From Acidimicrobiia bacterium (GTDB taxonomy: Bacteria; Actinomycetota; Acidimicrobiia; Acidimicrobiales; CAIXPF01): DNA of 57,471 nt. Positions 16,351-25,060 of this stretch are shown here, in pieces (the stretch's first letter is position 1; the number at the start of each line of letters is the position of its first letter). Location of the stretch: assembly GCA_947476745.1 (NCBI GenBank), contig CANJRG010000022.1, positions 1 to 57,471 of the forward strand, given 5' to 3'. The translations under genes and the position numbers were made by a program. The notes beneath the pieces are model-generated. The model did no database searches. It saw only the letters and a list, made by a program, of their open reading frames with translations, and was not told the origin of the DNA.

Positions 16351-17595
16351 TCACCAGGTGCAGGGCTGGTGGCGGATCCCGTTGAGCAGGCTCGACACGG
16401 TGCGTTCGGGCGGGCCGTCGGCAACCAGGGTCGGCACTCGGGTGAACAGCTCCTTGAACAGCACCATCAGCTGGCGGCGGGCCAGGTGGGCGCCGATGCA
16501 GAAGTGGGGCCCCGGCCCGCCGAAGCCGACATGGTGGTTCGGCTCGCGGCGGATGTCGAACACCTGCGGGCGGTCGAACACCGTCTCGTCACGGTTGGCC
16601 GACTCGTAGAACATCACGACCTTGTCGCCCTCGGCGAAGGTGTGCCCGCTGAGGCTCACCCCGTCACGGGTGACCGTCCGCCGGAACTGGATGACCGGGC
16701 TGGCGTAGCGCACGATCTCCTCGACGGCGGTCGGGGCCAGAGCGTCGGGCTGAGCCATCCACGCCGCCCGCTGGTCGGGGAACTCGGTCATGAACCGCAG
16801 CCCCCAGGTGCTGGCGTTGCGGGTGGTCTCGTTGCCGGCCGCGGTCAGCACCACGAAGAACGATTGGATCTCCTGCTGGGTCAGCCGCTGGCCGTCGACC
16901 TCGGCCCGTACCAGCGCTGCCAGCAGGGTGTCGCTGTCGGCCGGCAGCGTGGGGATGACGTCGTCCATCATGGCGGCCAGCGTCCGGCCCGCCTCGAGCA
17001 CCGCCCGGCCCCGGGGCACCCCGGCGGGGGTCGAACCCGGGTCGAGGATGATGTCGGACATCCGCACCACCAGGTCGTGGTGTTGGGTCGGGATGCCCAT
17101 CATCATGCAGATGGCCTGCAACGGCAGCCGCGACGCCACGACCTCCACGAAGTCGCAGGGCCCGCGTTCGAGGAGCCGGTCGACCAGGCCCGAGGCGATC
17201 GCCGCGAGGTCGGCCTCGATGCGGGCCATGGTGCGCGGGGTGAACGCCGCCGACACCAGGCCCCGCAACCGGGCATGTCGGGGGTCGTCCATGTTCAGCA
17301 TGGACCCGAAGAACTCGCTGTACTCCACCGGCAGGTCCCGGATGGAGGTGCCCTGGGCGGAGGAGAACAGGTCGGGCCGGCGGCTGACCTCGAGCACGTC
17401 GGCGTGGCGGACCACCGCGAAGAATCCCGGGCCCTCGCCGAAGCGGGCGGTGGCCGGCTCGGGATGAAAGCTGACCGGGGCCTCCCGGCGCAACCGTTCG
17501 TACGCAGCCCAGCGCTCGGGCAGCGGTCGCGCCCAGAACCCCTCGTGGTCGCTGAAGTCGATCCCCTCGATCGTCGGTGCCCCCGCGTCGCTCAT
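16351..17595 (-). CDS. cytochrome P450
   Basis: A 414-residue bacterial class I-type P450 monooxygenase. The I-helix oxygen-activation motif is AGNETT (253-258), the K-helix ExxR is E293-I-V-R296, and the heme-binding loop FGGPGPHFCIGAHLAR places the proximal Cys at 366. Length is typical. The overall look, including NMDDPRHARLRGLVSAAFTP, resembles actinobacterial steroid or fatty-chain hydroxylases, but the substrate is not decidable from sequence. No ferredoxin or reductase gene is adjacent. A TAGCCT box (minus strand, 17647-17652) about 51 bases upstream is a possible promoter. Confidence 0.93.
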   Translation of the reverse strand: MSDAGAPTIEGIDFSDHEGFWARPLPERWAAYERLRREAPVSFHPEPATARFGEGPGFFAVVRHADVLEVSRRPDLFSSAQGTSIRDLPVEYSEFFGSMLNMDDPRHARLRGLVSAAFTPRTMARIEADLAAIASGLVDRLLERGPCDFVEVVASRLPLQAICMMMGIPTQHHDLVVRMSDIILDPGSTPAGVPRGRAVLEAGRTLAAMMDDVIPTLPADSDTLLAALVRAEVDGQRLTQQEIQSFFVVLTAAGNETTRNASTWGLRFMTEFPDQRAAWMAQPDALAPTAVEEIVRYASPVIQFRRTVTRDGVSLSGHTFAEGDKVVMFYESANRDETVFDRPQVFDIRREPNHHVGFGGPGPHFCIGAHLARRQLMVLFKELFTRVPTLVADGPPERTVSSLLNGIRHQPCTW

Positions 17596-17612
17596 GCCGA
17601 CCCCCGTCCCTG

Positions 17613-17649
17613 CGGCCCCGTGACGGGCCGTCCTTCGCGTCGGCGAAGG
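17613..17649 (-). terminator. two small hairpins between MFS stop and P450 start
   Basis: CGGCCC/GGGCCG (17613-17630) and a perfect CCTTCGC-GTCG-GCGAAGG (17632-17649). They lie directly behind the stop of the upstream MFS gene and before the P450 ATG on the same strand. They may end the MFS transcript or sit in the P450 leader. There is no T-run. Confidence 0.4.
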
Positions 17650-17662
17650 CTACCGCGGGCGG

Positions 17663-19096
17663 TCAGCCGGCTTGCGCCTCGCCGTGGGTACGGGGGATGG
17701 CGCTGACCCGGCGGTACCAGAAGCGCAGCACGACCCAGCACAGGAACACCGCCACCGCGAACACCAGGAACACCAGACGGTAGGCGGCCATCGGGTTGGC
17801 TCGGTCGGCCGGGCCGATGATGGTCACCGCCACGGCGATTCCCAGAGCTCCGGCGATGTTGCGCACGGTGTTGAACGAGGCGTTCACCTCGCCGTAGAGA
17901 TCGGGCTCGACCCTGCTGACGACGCCGCTGTTGAGCGGCGGATGGGTGAGCGACCAGCCCATCCCGAACAGGCCCATGGTCGGCGCGATCAACAGGTAGT
18001 GGGGCGTCTCCCGCAGAAAGATCAGCGGCCAGATCACCGCGACGGTGGCGATCAGCGCACCGGTGGACACGATGCGCTCGTGCCCGAACTTCTCCGACAG
18101 GCGGCCACCGAGGGCGGTGACGACCCCGCTGATCACCGGTCCGGGCAGCAGCGCCAGGCCGGTTTGCAGCTTGGTGAAGCCCCAGACCCGGCTGAAGAAC
18201 AGCGGCCACACCAACCAGGTGGCCAGTCCGGCGAAGTTGAGCAGGAAGTTCGCCACGTTGGCCACCGCCACCGGCGGCAGGGCGAAGACTTTGATGTTCA
18301 GCAGCGGTTGCGGCTGGGTCCGGCAGCGTTGCACGAAGACCGGGAACAGCACCGCCGAGGCCAGGAAGGCCCCGATGATGGCCGGACTCGACCAGCCTTT
18401 CTGGGACCCGAAGCTGGCCCCGAACACCAGGGTCGCGACCGCCCCGGTGCCGAGCACCACGCCGAGTAGGTCGAGCGAGCCGCCACGGTTCTCGGCTTTG
18501 GACTCGCGCAGCGAGCCGAAGCTGCCGGCCAGTGCCAGGAGCGCGATGGGGGCGCTGAGCAGGAACAGGATGCGCCAACTGAACGCGACCAGGATCAACG
18601 CCGACAGGCCCGGGGCCAACGTCGAGGCCAGCGGCCCGGTGGCGCTCCAGAACGCCACGGCGCTGAAGTGCCGTTCCTTGGGGAACTCGGTCAGCACCAC
18701 CGCGAGTGAGCTCGGCAGGATCATCGCCCCGCCGGCCGCGGTGACCAGCCGGGCGAGGATGAGCACCAGCACGCTGGGAGCGACCGCCGAGAGCACCGAG
18801 CCGACGGCGAAGGTGATCAGCCCGGCCCGGAAGATGCGGCGGCGGCCCATCCGGTCCGCGAGGCGTCCAGAGAGCGGCAGCAGGCTGGCCATGCCGATGA
18901 AGAAGATCGAGGCCACCCACGACAGGGCGGCGGCGCTGGTGCCGGGGAAGTCGGCGGCGATGTCACCGAAGGCCAGGTTGGTGGCGGTGGTGTTGAACGA
19001 CATCAGCGAGAAGCCGAGGCTTCCCACCGCCAGGGCTCGCCAGGCGCGCGCCGGGATCGGGATGGCGGTCACGGGCGCCGCGGCCGGGGGGGACAT
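17663..19096 (-). CDS. MFS transporter (DHA2-like)
   Basis: A 477-residue major facilitator protein with roughly fourteen membrane segments. Typical motifs include SGRLADRMGRRRIFRAG after helix 2 and LARLVTAAGGAMILPSSLAV in the middle. The ATG at 19096 was preferred over one six codons upstream because it gives the compact N terminus normal for the family; neither has a clean ribosome binding site. It lies 67 bases before the P450 gene on the same strand, so the two could act on related compounds. Substrate unknown. Confidence 0.85.
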   Translation of the reverse strand: MSPPAAAPVTAIPIPARAWRALAVGSLGFSLMSFNTTATNLAFGDIAADFPGTSAAALSWVASIFFIGMASLLPLSGRLADRMGRRRIFRAGLITFAVGSVLSAVAPSVLVLILARLVTAAGGAMILPSSLAVVLTEFPKERHFSAVAFWSATGPLASTLAPGLSALILVAFSWRILFLLSAPIALLALAGSFGSLRESKAENRGGSLDLLGVVLGTGAVATLVFGASFGSQKGWSSPAIIGAFLASAVLFPVFVQRCRTQPQPLLNIKVFALPPVAVANVANFLLNFAGLATWLVWPLFFSRVWGFTKLQTGLALLPGPVISGVVTALGGRLSEKFGHERIVSTGALIATVAVIWPLIFLRETPHYLLIAPTMGLFGMGWSLTHPPLNSGVVSRVEPDLYGEVNASFNTVRNIAGALGIAVAVTIIGPADRANPMAAYRLVFLVFAVAVFLCWVVLRFWYRRVSAIPRTHGEAQAG

Positions 19097-19155
19097 CCCC
19101 CGAGGTTGACACATGGCAGCGTCGAGGCACCCGCTCTGTGTCGGGTGTCACGCGC

Positions 19156-20265
19156 TCAGCGGTTGCGGTGGTCGCGGTCGCGGTCCGCTTCCTTGGGATG
19201 GGCGTAGGCGTGGGGGGCATAGCCGCCCTCGGCCCGGGTCGGTGCGAGCGGACGGAGCTGGTCGACCGCGGTGCGGTAGGCGTCGACCAGGCGGTCCTCG
19301 GCGGCGTAGTCGAAGCGGTCGGCGATGGCCTGCTCGAGCTGCCCGCCCGGCTCGGGACGGTTGGCCACCAGCCACTCGGCGGTGATCCGGATGCCATCGC
19401 GCACGCTCACCACGTCCTGGTAACCCAGGTCGGTGCGTAGCTTGTGCAGGTCCAACAGACGGTGGAAGCCCTTGCCTTCGAGCAGCAGCGGGTCGGCATG
19501 GGCGGCGAGCTCGTAGGGCAGGCTCACCACCGGCAGCTCCGCACCGAGGGACTCGGCCACCAGCTCGATCCACTGCCGCATGCTGTACTGGGTCTCGTCG
19601 GCGCAGTTGTAGACCTGCCCGGCGGACCGATCCGGCAGGTCGACCGCCAGCAGCACGGCATGAGCCAGGTTGGCGGCGAACCCCCGGCTGATCAGTGCCT
19701 GACCGCCGTCGGCCACCAGCATGTACGGGCGGCCGTCGAGGACCCGCCGCACGATCGACCATTCCTTGGGCTCGACCTGATGGGGTCCGTAGACGTACGG
19801 GTAGCGGAAGTGGGCGGCGTCGGGATGGGCGTCGAGCACCGCTTCCTCGGTGGCCCGGATCAGGTGGGAGAAGCGGTTGTCGTCGGGCCCGGCCACGGTG
19901 CCGGTCTCGGGGACCGGTACGACCATGCCTGGCGGGCTGAGCTCGAAGGGGTCCCAGTAGCCCTTGTAGAGCGGGAAGCCGCCGACCGACACGAACCGGC
20001 CCACCTTGCCGACCAGGGCATCGGCGAGGTGCCGTACCCGTCCGTAGGTCACCACGGCGAGGTCCCAGGTCGTTCCGCCGATAGCGGCCTCGATGGTCTC
20101 GGGAAAGTGGGGGTCGCCGTGGATGTGGGTGATGTCGGCGGGGATCTCGGAGATCTCGTGGGTGCCGCGATGGAAGATGGTCACGTCGTAGCCGCGCTCG
20201 CGCAGCCCGGCAACCAGGTACGGCCCGGTCGGCCCGGTGCCGCCGACGACCAATGCCTTCGCCAT
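19156..20265 (-). CDS. NAD-dependent epimerase/dehydratase (extended SDR-like)
   Basis: A 369-residue Rossmann-fold protein. It starts MAKALVVGGTGPTGPYLVAG, where GGTGPTG is the NAD(P)-binding glycine motif of extended short-chain dehydrogenases. Later come the substrate-side FRYPYVYGPHQ (a Y-x3-K motif is not evident) and a sugar-epimerase-like RGFAANLAHAVLLAVD and VYNCADE. The absence of the standard catalytic Tyr-x3-Lys suggests an atypical member or a non-oxidative role. The C terminus is a charged tail rich in Asp, Arg and His. An AGGAT ribosome binding site precedes the ATG. Substrate unknown. Confidence 0.78.
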   Translation of the reverse strand: MAKALVVGGTGPTGPYLVAGLRERGYDVTIFHRGTHEISEIPADITHIHGDPHFPETIEAAIGGTTWDLAVVTYGRVRHLADALVGKVGRFVSVGGFPLYKGYWDPFELSPPGMVVPVPETGTVAGPDDNRFSHLIRATEEAVLDAHPDAAHFRYPYVYGPHQVEPKEWSIVRRVLDGRPYMLVADGGQALISRGFAANLAHAVLLAVDLPDRSAGQVYNCADETQYSMRQWIELVAESLGAELPVVSLPYELAAHADPLLLEGKGFHRLLDLHKLRTDLGYQDVVSVRDGIRITAEWLVANRPEPGGQLEQAIADRFDYAAEDRLVDAYRTAVDQLRPLAPTRAEGGYAPHAYAHPKEADRDRDHRNR

Positions 20266-20280
20266 GTGGATCCTGTCTGT

Positions 20281-20330
20281 GGGTCGGTCGTGTGTGCGGG
20301 TCGGTCGTGTGTGCGGGTCGGTCGTGTCCG
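20281..20330. repeat. 17-bp unit, three tandem copies
   Basis: GGGTCGGTCGTGTGTGC starting at 20281 and 20298, then a degenerate third copy at 20315. The array occupies the 118-base gap between the CoA-transferase beta stop and the epimerase start, in what would be that gene's leader. Confidence 0.85.
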
Positions 20331-20383
20331 GGTCGGCCCTGTCCGTGGACGGTGTCGTGGGTACCGGCGGCGACCGCGGTCGG

Positions 20384-21232
20384 TCAGTGCCGCAGCGCCC
20401 CGCGCCGGTCGGCCCGGGTGCGGATGATCTCGAGTTGGGTGGCGGTGGGCCGTGGTGTGGTCGGGACGTCGTCGGGGATGTCGAGCGCGAAGCCGGTGTT
20501 GGCCCGGACCTCCTCGACGGTGACCCCCGGGTGCAACGAGTGCAGGCGCATCCGCTTGGTGTCGGGCGCGAAGTCCATCACGCACAGCGGGGTGATGCAG
20601 TACTTCGGCCCACCGCCGGGGATACCCAGCTTGGTGCGGGCGTCGGCTCCGCCCTGGCCCCAGCCGTAGGCGCTGATGAAGTCGCAGCGCTCCACGAAGG
20701 TGCGGGCGCTGTGGGAGTTCAACACGATGTGGTAGCGGCCGACCAGCGTCGACAGCGTGGAGGTGCCGACCGATCCCGGTCCGCGGAAGCGCAGCCGGCG
20801 ATGGTTCTCGCCGACGCCGATGAGGTTGGTGTTGCCGAAAGCATCGACCTGCACGCCGCCGATGAAGAACACCCGGCGATGCCAGTCCTTGACCCGGTCG
20901 AAGCGGTGGCCGGTGTCGCTGAAGGACTCGGCCCAGCGCACCGTGCGGCGGTCCCAGCCGAACTCGGGAGTGGGCAGCACGTCGAGGTGGGCGGCGTTCA
21001 TGCGGGCGCCGATGAAGATCAGCTCCATGTTGGGTCCGTGGCTGAAGTGGGCCAGGCGCACGGCGACCTCGCCCACGGGCATGGCCGCGCCGATCTGCAG
21101 GATCTCGCCGTCCTGCAGATCGTTCGCCAGGAACGTCGCCATGATCTCCTGGCGGGTTGCGGTCGCCGGGTCGAACCCGGTCGCCGCCCCGTGGGTGGGC
21201 ATCTCGTCGGTGGGCATCTCGTCGGTGGGCAT
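20384..21232 (-). CDS. CoA-transferase family subunit beta (IpdB/GctB-like)
   Basis: A 282-residue class I CoA-transferase-fold protein, the smaller partner of the gene upstream. Landmarks are QIGAAMPVGEVAVRLAHF, then FFIGGVQVDAFGNTNLIGVG and a C-terminal LHPGVTVEEVRANTGFALDIP. The pair resembles glutaconate CoA-transferase and the actinobacterial IpdAB, which opens the last steroid ring; which of these it is cannot be told here. The N terminus is the repeat MPTDEMPTDEMPTHG, encoded by 15-base repeats that each contain an ATG, so three in-frame starts compete (21232, 21217, 21202). It is 16 bases from the alpha gene. Confidence 0.87.
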   Translation of the reverse strand: MPTDEMPTDEMPTHGAATGFDPATATRQEIMATFLANDLQDGEILQIGAAMPVGEVAVRLAHFSHGPNMELIFIGARMNAAHLDVLPTPEFGWDRRTVRWAESFSDTGHRFDRVKDWHRRVFFIGGVQVDAFGNTNLIGVGENHRRLRFRGPGSVGTSTLSTLVGRYHIVLNSHSARTFVERCDFISAYGWGQGGADARTKLGIPGGGPKYCITPLCVMDFAPDTKRMRLHSLHPGVTVEEVRANTGFALDIPDDVPTTPRPTATQLEIIRTRADRRGALRH

Positions 21233-21248
21233 GATCGTCCCGGCCCTC

Positions 21249-22133
21249 TCAGTACTCGTAGAGCGCGATGAGTTGTTTCACGCCGACCCGCTCGAGGTAG
21301 TCGCCGTGGGTCTCCGGTTCGAGGACGTACCGGGTGAGGAAGGCGTCGAGCGGACCGCGGTCCCCGGCCTGCGCTGCGGCGGTGGCCGCCTCGACGTAGA
21401 GCCGGGTGAAGGCCCGGTCCTGCACGTAGTACCCCCGGCTGTAGAAGGGGTGGGCACCGTAGGGGGCGCGCACCACGGCGTCGGCCCCGGCGATGGTGGT
21501 GGCCCAGGGGTCGCTGCGGACCTCTTCGTTGGCGATGATCTTCTCGACCTGCACGATGGTGCGGTCCGCGGCGCGTTGCAGGAACAGGTCGAGCCAGCCC
21601 GGCCCGCCGCAGTGCTGCACGTTGCCGTAGGCGTCGGACACTGCGGCGTGCAGGATCGCCACGTCGGGCTCGATGGCCGGCACGGCGATGAGGGTCTCGC
21701 CTTTGATGGGGTCCGTGATTACCTTGAGGTCGGGGTTGACCTCGGGCAGCGACGTCCCCACGCCACCCCGCCAGGGCAGGAACGGCAGGCCCTGGGCCCC
21801 GGCCCGCAGGCCGGTGGTGAGGATGCCCTCCTCGCACTCCCAGACCTCGATCTCGCCCTGCTCGGCAGCTCGCCGGAACGATGGTGCCACCGCGCCGCCG
21901 AAGCCGCCGCCGACGTAGTACGCCATGGTCCGCCGCACGCAGCCGGCAGCGATGAGCAGGTCGAGGGCCAAGCCGCTGCCGACGACGGTGAGGTCCTTCA
22001 CGCCGCGACGGATGATCTGGCGGATGATGGCCATGGGGGCGGGATCACCGATGGCGATGGTCATCGTGTCGGTGATCCAGGTCGCAGCGTCGGCTTCGTC
22101 GACGATGCGCTCGTGTCGCGCCGGTGAACTCAC
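21249..22133 (-). CDS. CoA-transferase family subunit alpha (IpdA/GctA-like)
   Basis: A 294-residue protein, alpha partner of the preceding gene in a class I CoA-transferase-fold complex. Visible segments are VVGSGLALDLLIAAGCVRR, YYVGGGFGGAVAPSFRRA, EVWECEEGILTTGLRAGAQG and AILHAAVSDAYGNVQHCGG. The GxxGxF-type CoA-binding surface is therefore present, with Glu candidates in ECEEG. In steroid degraders this pair hydrolyses the last ring intermediate rather than moving CoA, and the surrounding oxidoreductases would fit, but that is inference. The start is a GTG with a GGGGGC purine stretch upstream and a TAGGTT box 34 bases away. It is the first gene of the two-gene operon. Confidence 0.87.
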   Translation of the reverse strand: MSSPARHERIVDEADAATWITDTMTIAIGDPAPMAIIRQIIRRGVKDLTVVGSGLALDLLIAAGCVRRTMAYYVGGGFGGAVAPSFRRAAEQGEIEVWECEEGILTTGLRAGAQGLPFLPWRGGVGTSLPEVNPDLKVITDPIKGETLIAVPAIEPDVAILHAAVSDAYGNVQHCGGPGWLDLFLQRAADRTIVQVEKIIANEEVRSDPWATTIAGADAVVRAPYGAHPFYSRGYYVQDRAFTRLYVEAATAAAQAGDRGPLDAFLTRYVLEPETHGDYLERVGVKQLIALYEY

Positions 22134-22167
22134 GTTGTGCCCCCGTTGTCGTACTGGCTGGTCCGGG

Positions 22168-22173
22168 AACCTA
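22168..22173 (-). promoter_or_regulatory. -10 box for the CoA-transferase operon
   Basis: TAGGTT on the minus strand, 34 bases before the alpha-subunit GTG. The leader contains a GGGGGC ribosome binding site, so this mRNA is not leaderless. Confidence 0.4.
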
Positions 22174-22195
22174 GCGGTTACGGCCGGTTCGCAAC

Positions 22196-22234
22196 CGGCC
22201 CGGGCGGTTGGCGATCGGCCCGGGCGGTTGGCGG
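22196..22234. repeat. 20-bp unit, two tandem copies
   Basis: CGGCCCGGGCGGTTGGCGAT at 22196-22215 followed by a near copy at 22216-22234, ending eight bases before the stop codon (22242-22244) of the LLM gene that follows on the minus strand. Confidence 0.8.
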
Positions 22235-22241
22235 CGGGGTC

Positions 22242-23255
22242 TCAGCCTGCGTGGAGTTCGGCGACGACGGGTTTCCAGTCGATGGGGGCGGCGCCGAGGT
22301 AATAGAACGACACCCGGTCCGCCAGCGAGCCGTAGCGGCGCAGGATCTCGCCGGCGACCTGCTCGGGCGGGGCGACCACGCAGTACGTGTCGAGCACATC
22401 GTCGGTGATCCGCTCGCCCATGGCGTCCCATTCGCCCCGGCGGGACATGGCCAGCAGGCCCTCGTGCAGCCCGCCGAACCCGTGGTGGTCGAGCACCGAC
22501 GTGTACGCCGGGGTCGAGCCGTAGAAGGCGATCTGGCGGCGCATGGCGGTGGCGGCCTCGTCGATCTCGGCCGTGGTGTTGCCGGTGGCGATGTAGCAGG
22601 TGACGGCGACCTCGAGCTCGGCGGGGTCCCGGCCCACTCGCTGCGCCCCGGTGGACAGGGACGGCCGGATGACCTCGGCGAGATAGGCGGGGCTGGTGAA
22701 GCTGTGACAGGCGAAACGGTCGGCCACCTCGCCGGCGGCCTCGATCATGGAAGGGCGGACCCCGGCCATCATCACCGCGGGACGCCCGAAGGGGTTGGGC
22801 GGCGGGCAGAACAGCGGGTTCATCAGAGTGTGCGTGAAGAACTCACCGCGGAAATCGAGCGGGGTGCCCTCGTTCCAGTGGTCCCAGATGGCCCGTAGGG
22901 CCAGCACGTACTCCCGCATCCGGGCCGCCGGCCGGCTCCAGGGCATGGAGAAACGTCGCACGATGTGGGGACGTACCTGCGTGCCGAGACCGAGCACCAG
23001 GCGGCCACCGGAGAGCTGCTGGAGGTCGTTGGCGGTGTAGGCCAGCGTCATCGGGCTCCGGGCGAAGGCGATGGCGACCTTGGTGCCGAGCTCGACCCGG
23101 CTGGTGACCCCGGCCGCCAGGGTGAGCACCACGAACGGATCGTGGATCGTCTCCGGTACGAACACCCCGTCGTAGCCGTCACGTTCCGCTGCGGCCGCGG
23201 CCGGGGCGACCGCCTCGATCGGAGCTTTGGTTCCGGGGCCTCCGTCAACCTTCAT
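22242..23255 (-). CDS. LLM class F420-dependent oxidoreductase
   Basis: A 337-residue luciferase-like oxidoreductase. MKVDGGPGTKAPIEAV opens the protein, followed by the barrel strands YDGVFVPETIHDPFVVL, VELGTKVAIAFARSPM and GRLVLGLGTQVRPHIVRRF, all standard for actinobacterial F420 members. A C-terminal PPEQVAGEILRRYGSLADR completes the barrel. GGAGGC seven bases before the ATG is a clear ribosome binding site. A strong hairpin (23286-23327) separates it from the lipoprotein gene upstream on the same strand. Substrate unknown. Confidence 0.88.
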   Translation of the reverse strand: MKVDGGPGTKAPIEAVAPAAAAAERDGYDGVFVPETIHDPFVVLTLAAGVTSRVELGTKVAIAFARSPMTLAYTANDLQQLSGGRLVLGLGTQVRPHIVRRFSMPWSRPAARMREYVLALRAIWDHWNEGTPLDFRGEFFTHTLMNPLFCPPPNPFGRPAVMMAGVRPSMIEAAGEVADRFACHSFTSPAYLAEVIRPSLSTGAQRVGRDPAELEVAVTCYIATGNTTAEIDEAATAMRRQIAFYGSTPAYTSVLDHHGFGGLHEGLLAMSRRGEWDAMGERITDDVLDTYCVVAPPEQVAGEILRRYGSLADRVSFYYLGAAPIDWKPVVAELHAG

Positions 23256-23285
23256 CGGAGCCTCCGCAGACCGTCGCCGGGGAAT

Positions 23286-23327
23286 GGCCCCGGGCCTCTC
23301 GGACCGTAGTCCGAGCGGCCCGGGGCC
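23286..23327 (-). terminator. long perfect hairpin behind the substrate-binding-protein gene
   Basis: GGCCCCGGGCC (23286-23296) pairs with GGCCCGGGGCC (23317-23327). Inside, CTCGGAC and GTCCGAG (23298-23304, 23309-23315) pair around a CGTA loop. It starts 10 bases after the lipoprotein gene's stop. With no T-run it is either an actinobacterial-type terminator or an mRNA-stabilising stem. Confidence 0.65.
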
Positions 23328-23337
23328 AGGGGGAAAC

Positions 23338-24963
23338 TCAGCTGCAGGTGCCGGTGCTCTGGCTCCACGCGCAGTTCTTCGACTTGCCCGACAGTTCGAT
23401 CAGCTCGCCCTGCTGCACGAAGGCCTGCTTGGCGTAGTCGTATTTGCCGAACTCGGAGGACTCGGTGAGGTAGGCATCCTTGATGCCGTTCATGTTGAAC
23501 TTGGCGCCTTCGAGCAGGAACGGCGACGTCATGTCGATGTTGCGCAGCGCCGTAAGCACGTTGAGCCGGGTGATGCCCCCGTCGAGTTCAGCGGCGATTT
23601 TGAACACCTGCTCGACCGTCCAACCCCATCTGCACGAGCCGACCATGTAGGTCGGGTTGATCTTCCAATCGATGCCCGCCTGCTCGAGGCGCTTGCGGCA
23701 GTTTGTGGCCCAGATGTCACCGTCGAAGGACGATGCCTCCAGGGCCTTGGTGCCGCCGCCGACGACGAACCAGCCGTCCGACGCCTTGCCGTCGCCGCCG
23801 ACCTTGTCCTTGCCGACGAAGGAGTTGGCCTTGCACACCGACGGCTGGAAGAGGTACTTGGCCTTTTCCTTGAGACCGTTCTGAGCCGCTTCGATCACCG
23901 CCTGGGTGCACGACGCCCCGGCCGTCTCGGCCAGGAACACCTCGGGGCTCTTCGCCGCCAGCGTTGTCATCGGGTCGGTGATGGTTGGGGCCGACGGCTC
24001 GATGACCTCGGTGACGTACTCGATATCGGCCTTGATCGGCGTCTGAGCGAGCCACGCCCTGAAGCCGGCGTCGTAGGCCCTGCCAAAGTCGTTGTTCATC
24101 ACCAGGGCGGCGACCGTGATCTTGCCGTCCACCTTCTTCAGCTCGGCCGCGTTCTTCTCGAGGAACGCACCCCACAGCACTGCTTCGGTGTTGTAGGCCA
24201 TCTGCTCACCGGTGGTCCACGGATGGTTGACCGGGTCGCCCCAGGCCGGGTGCCCGGTCATCGACAGCGGTTGCGGGATGCATCGTTGGTTGAGCTTGTC
24301 GTAGGTCTTCATGGTGTTGGGCGAACCCAGCGTCACCATCATGAAGACCTTCTCCGAGTCGATCAGCTCGTCGACCAACGGGATCGTGCGCGCGGCGTCG
24401 TACCCGTCGTCCTTGAAGATCAGCTTGAAGGTCCAGGTCTTGCCGGCCGAGTCCTTGATCCCACCGGCGGCATTCACGTCACCGAGGTACAGCTGCCAGC
24501 CGGTGGCGATCTGCCCGTACACGGCCAGGGTGCCGGACAGAGCGGTGGTGTGGCCGATCTTGATCTCGCCGTTGACGAGGCCCTCGGTGTTGTTCCAGCC
24601 GCTCGGGCATTTGGACAGATCGATCGTGTAGCCATCGGAGATCAACGCCGACTTGCCGTCGGGCGCCAGGCCGAACTTGCCGGCCTTGATCTTCTTCACG
24701 ACGGCCTCGCGCTCGGTCTTCCACAGCGCCTGCCACCCGTCGATGGTGGTCGGCTGCTTCGCTGCGGCCTTGGCCGTGGTGGCGGTGCCGCCGCCGACGC
24801 TGGTCGTGGTGCCGAACGCATCGCTGACGCCCTTCTGGATGCCCGAGTCGACCGTCCCGGCGGTCTCCGAGCCACTCCCATCGCCGCCTCCGCCGCAGGC
24901 CGCGGCGATGAGGGCGAACCCGGCGAGGAGGCCGGGTAACAGTTTCCGACGTGAAAGTGGCAT
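23338..24963 (-). CDS. branched-chain amino-acid/amide-type ABC substrate-binding lipoprotein
   Basis: A 541-residue exported binding protein of the Leu/Ile/Val-amide (type 1 periplasmic) family. The signal peptide MPLSRRKLLPGLLAGFALIA carries a twin-arginine-like SRRK and a lipobox ending in AAAC, so the mature protein is anchored by Cys 25 or so. A Gly/Ser/Thr-rich linker follows, then KIGHTTALSGTLAVYGQ, the usual first strand of the fold. The ATG at 24963 has GGGAG seven bases upstream; an earlier in-frame ATG is less likely. No permease or ATPase genes lie nearby, so it is an orphan receptor here. Confidence 0.88.
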   Translation of the reverse strand: MPLSRRKLLPGLLAGFALIAAACGGGGDGSGSETAGTVDSGIQKGVSDAFGTTTSVGGGTATTAKAAAKQPTTIDGWQALWKTEREAVVKKIKAGKFGLAPDGKSALISDGYTIDLSKCPSGWNNTEGLVNGEIKIGHTTALSGTLAVYGQIATGWQLYLGDVNAAGGIKDSAGKTWTFKLIFKDDGYDAARTIPLVDELIDSEKVFMMVTLGSPNTMKTYDKLNQRCIPQPLSMTGHPAWGDPVNHPWTTGEQMAYNTEAVLWGAFLEKNAAELKKVDGKITVAALVMNNDFGRAYDAGFRAWLAQTPIKADIEYVTEVIEPSAPTITDPMTTLAAKSPEVFLAETAGASCTQAVIEAAQNGLKEKAKYLFQPSVCKANSFVGKDKVGGDGKASDGWFVVGGGTKALEASSFDGDIWATNCRKRLEQAGIDWKINPTYMVGSCRWGWTVEQVFKIAAELDGGITRLNVLTALRNIDMTSPFLLEGAKFNMNGIKDAYLTESSEFGKYDYAKQAFVQQGELIELSGKSKNCAWSQSTGTCS

Positions 24964-24994
24964 GGGCTGCTCCCACATGAGAGACATTTGTCAC

Positions 24995-25000
24995 AATATA
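24995..25000 (-). promoter_or_regulatory. AT-rich promoter candidate for the binding-protein gene
   Basis: TATATT on the minus strand within an unusually AT-rich run (about 24985-25020), 31 bases before the ATG. The 111-base divergent gap holds this and the TACAGT box for the plus-strand gene. Confidence 0.4.
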
Positions 25001-25060
25001 CCCACATTTCACTACAAGTCGCCAGTGCGATACCCGTGCCCGGGGTCGTGTCGGTGCCGG

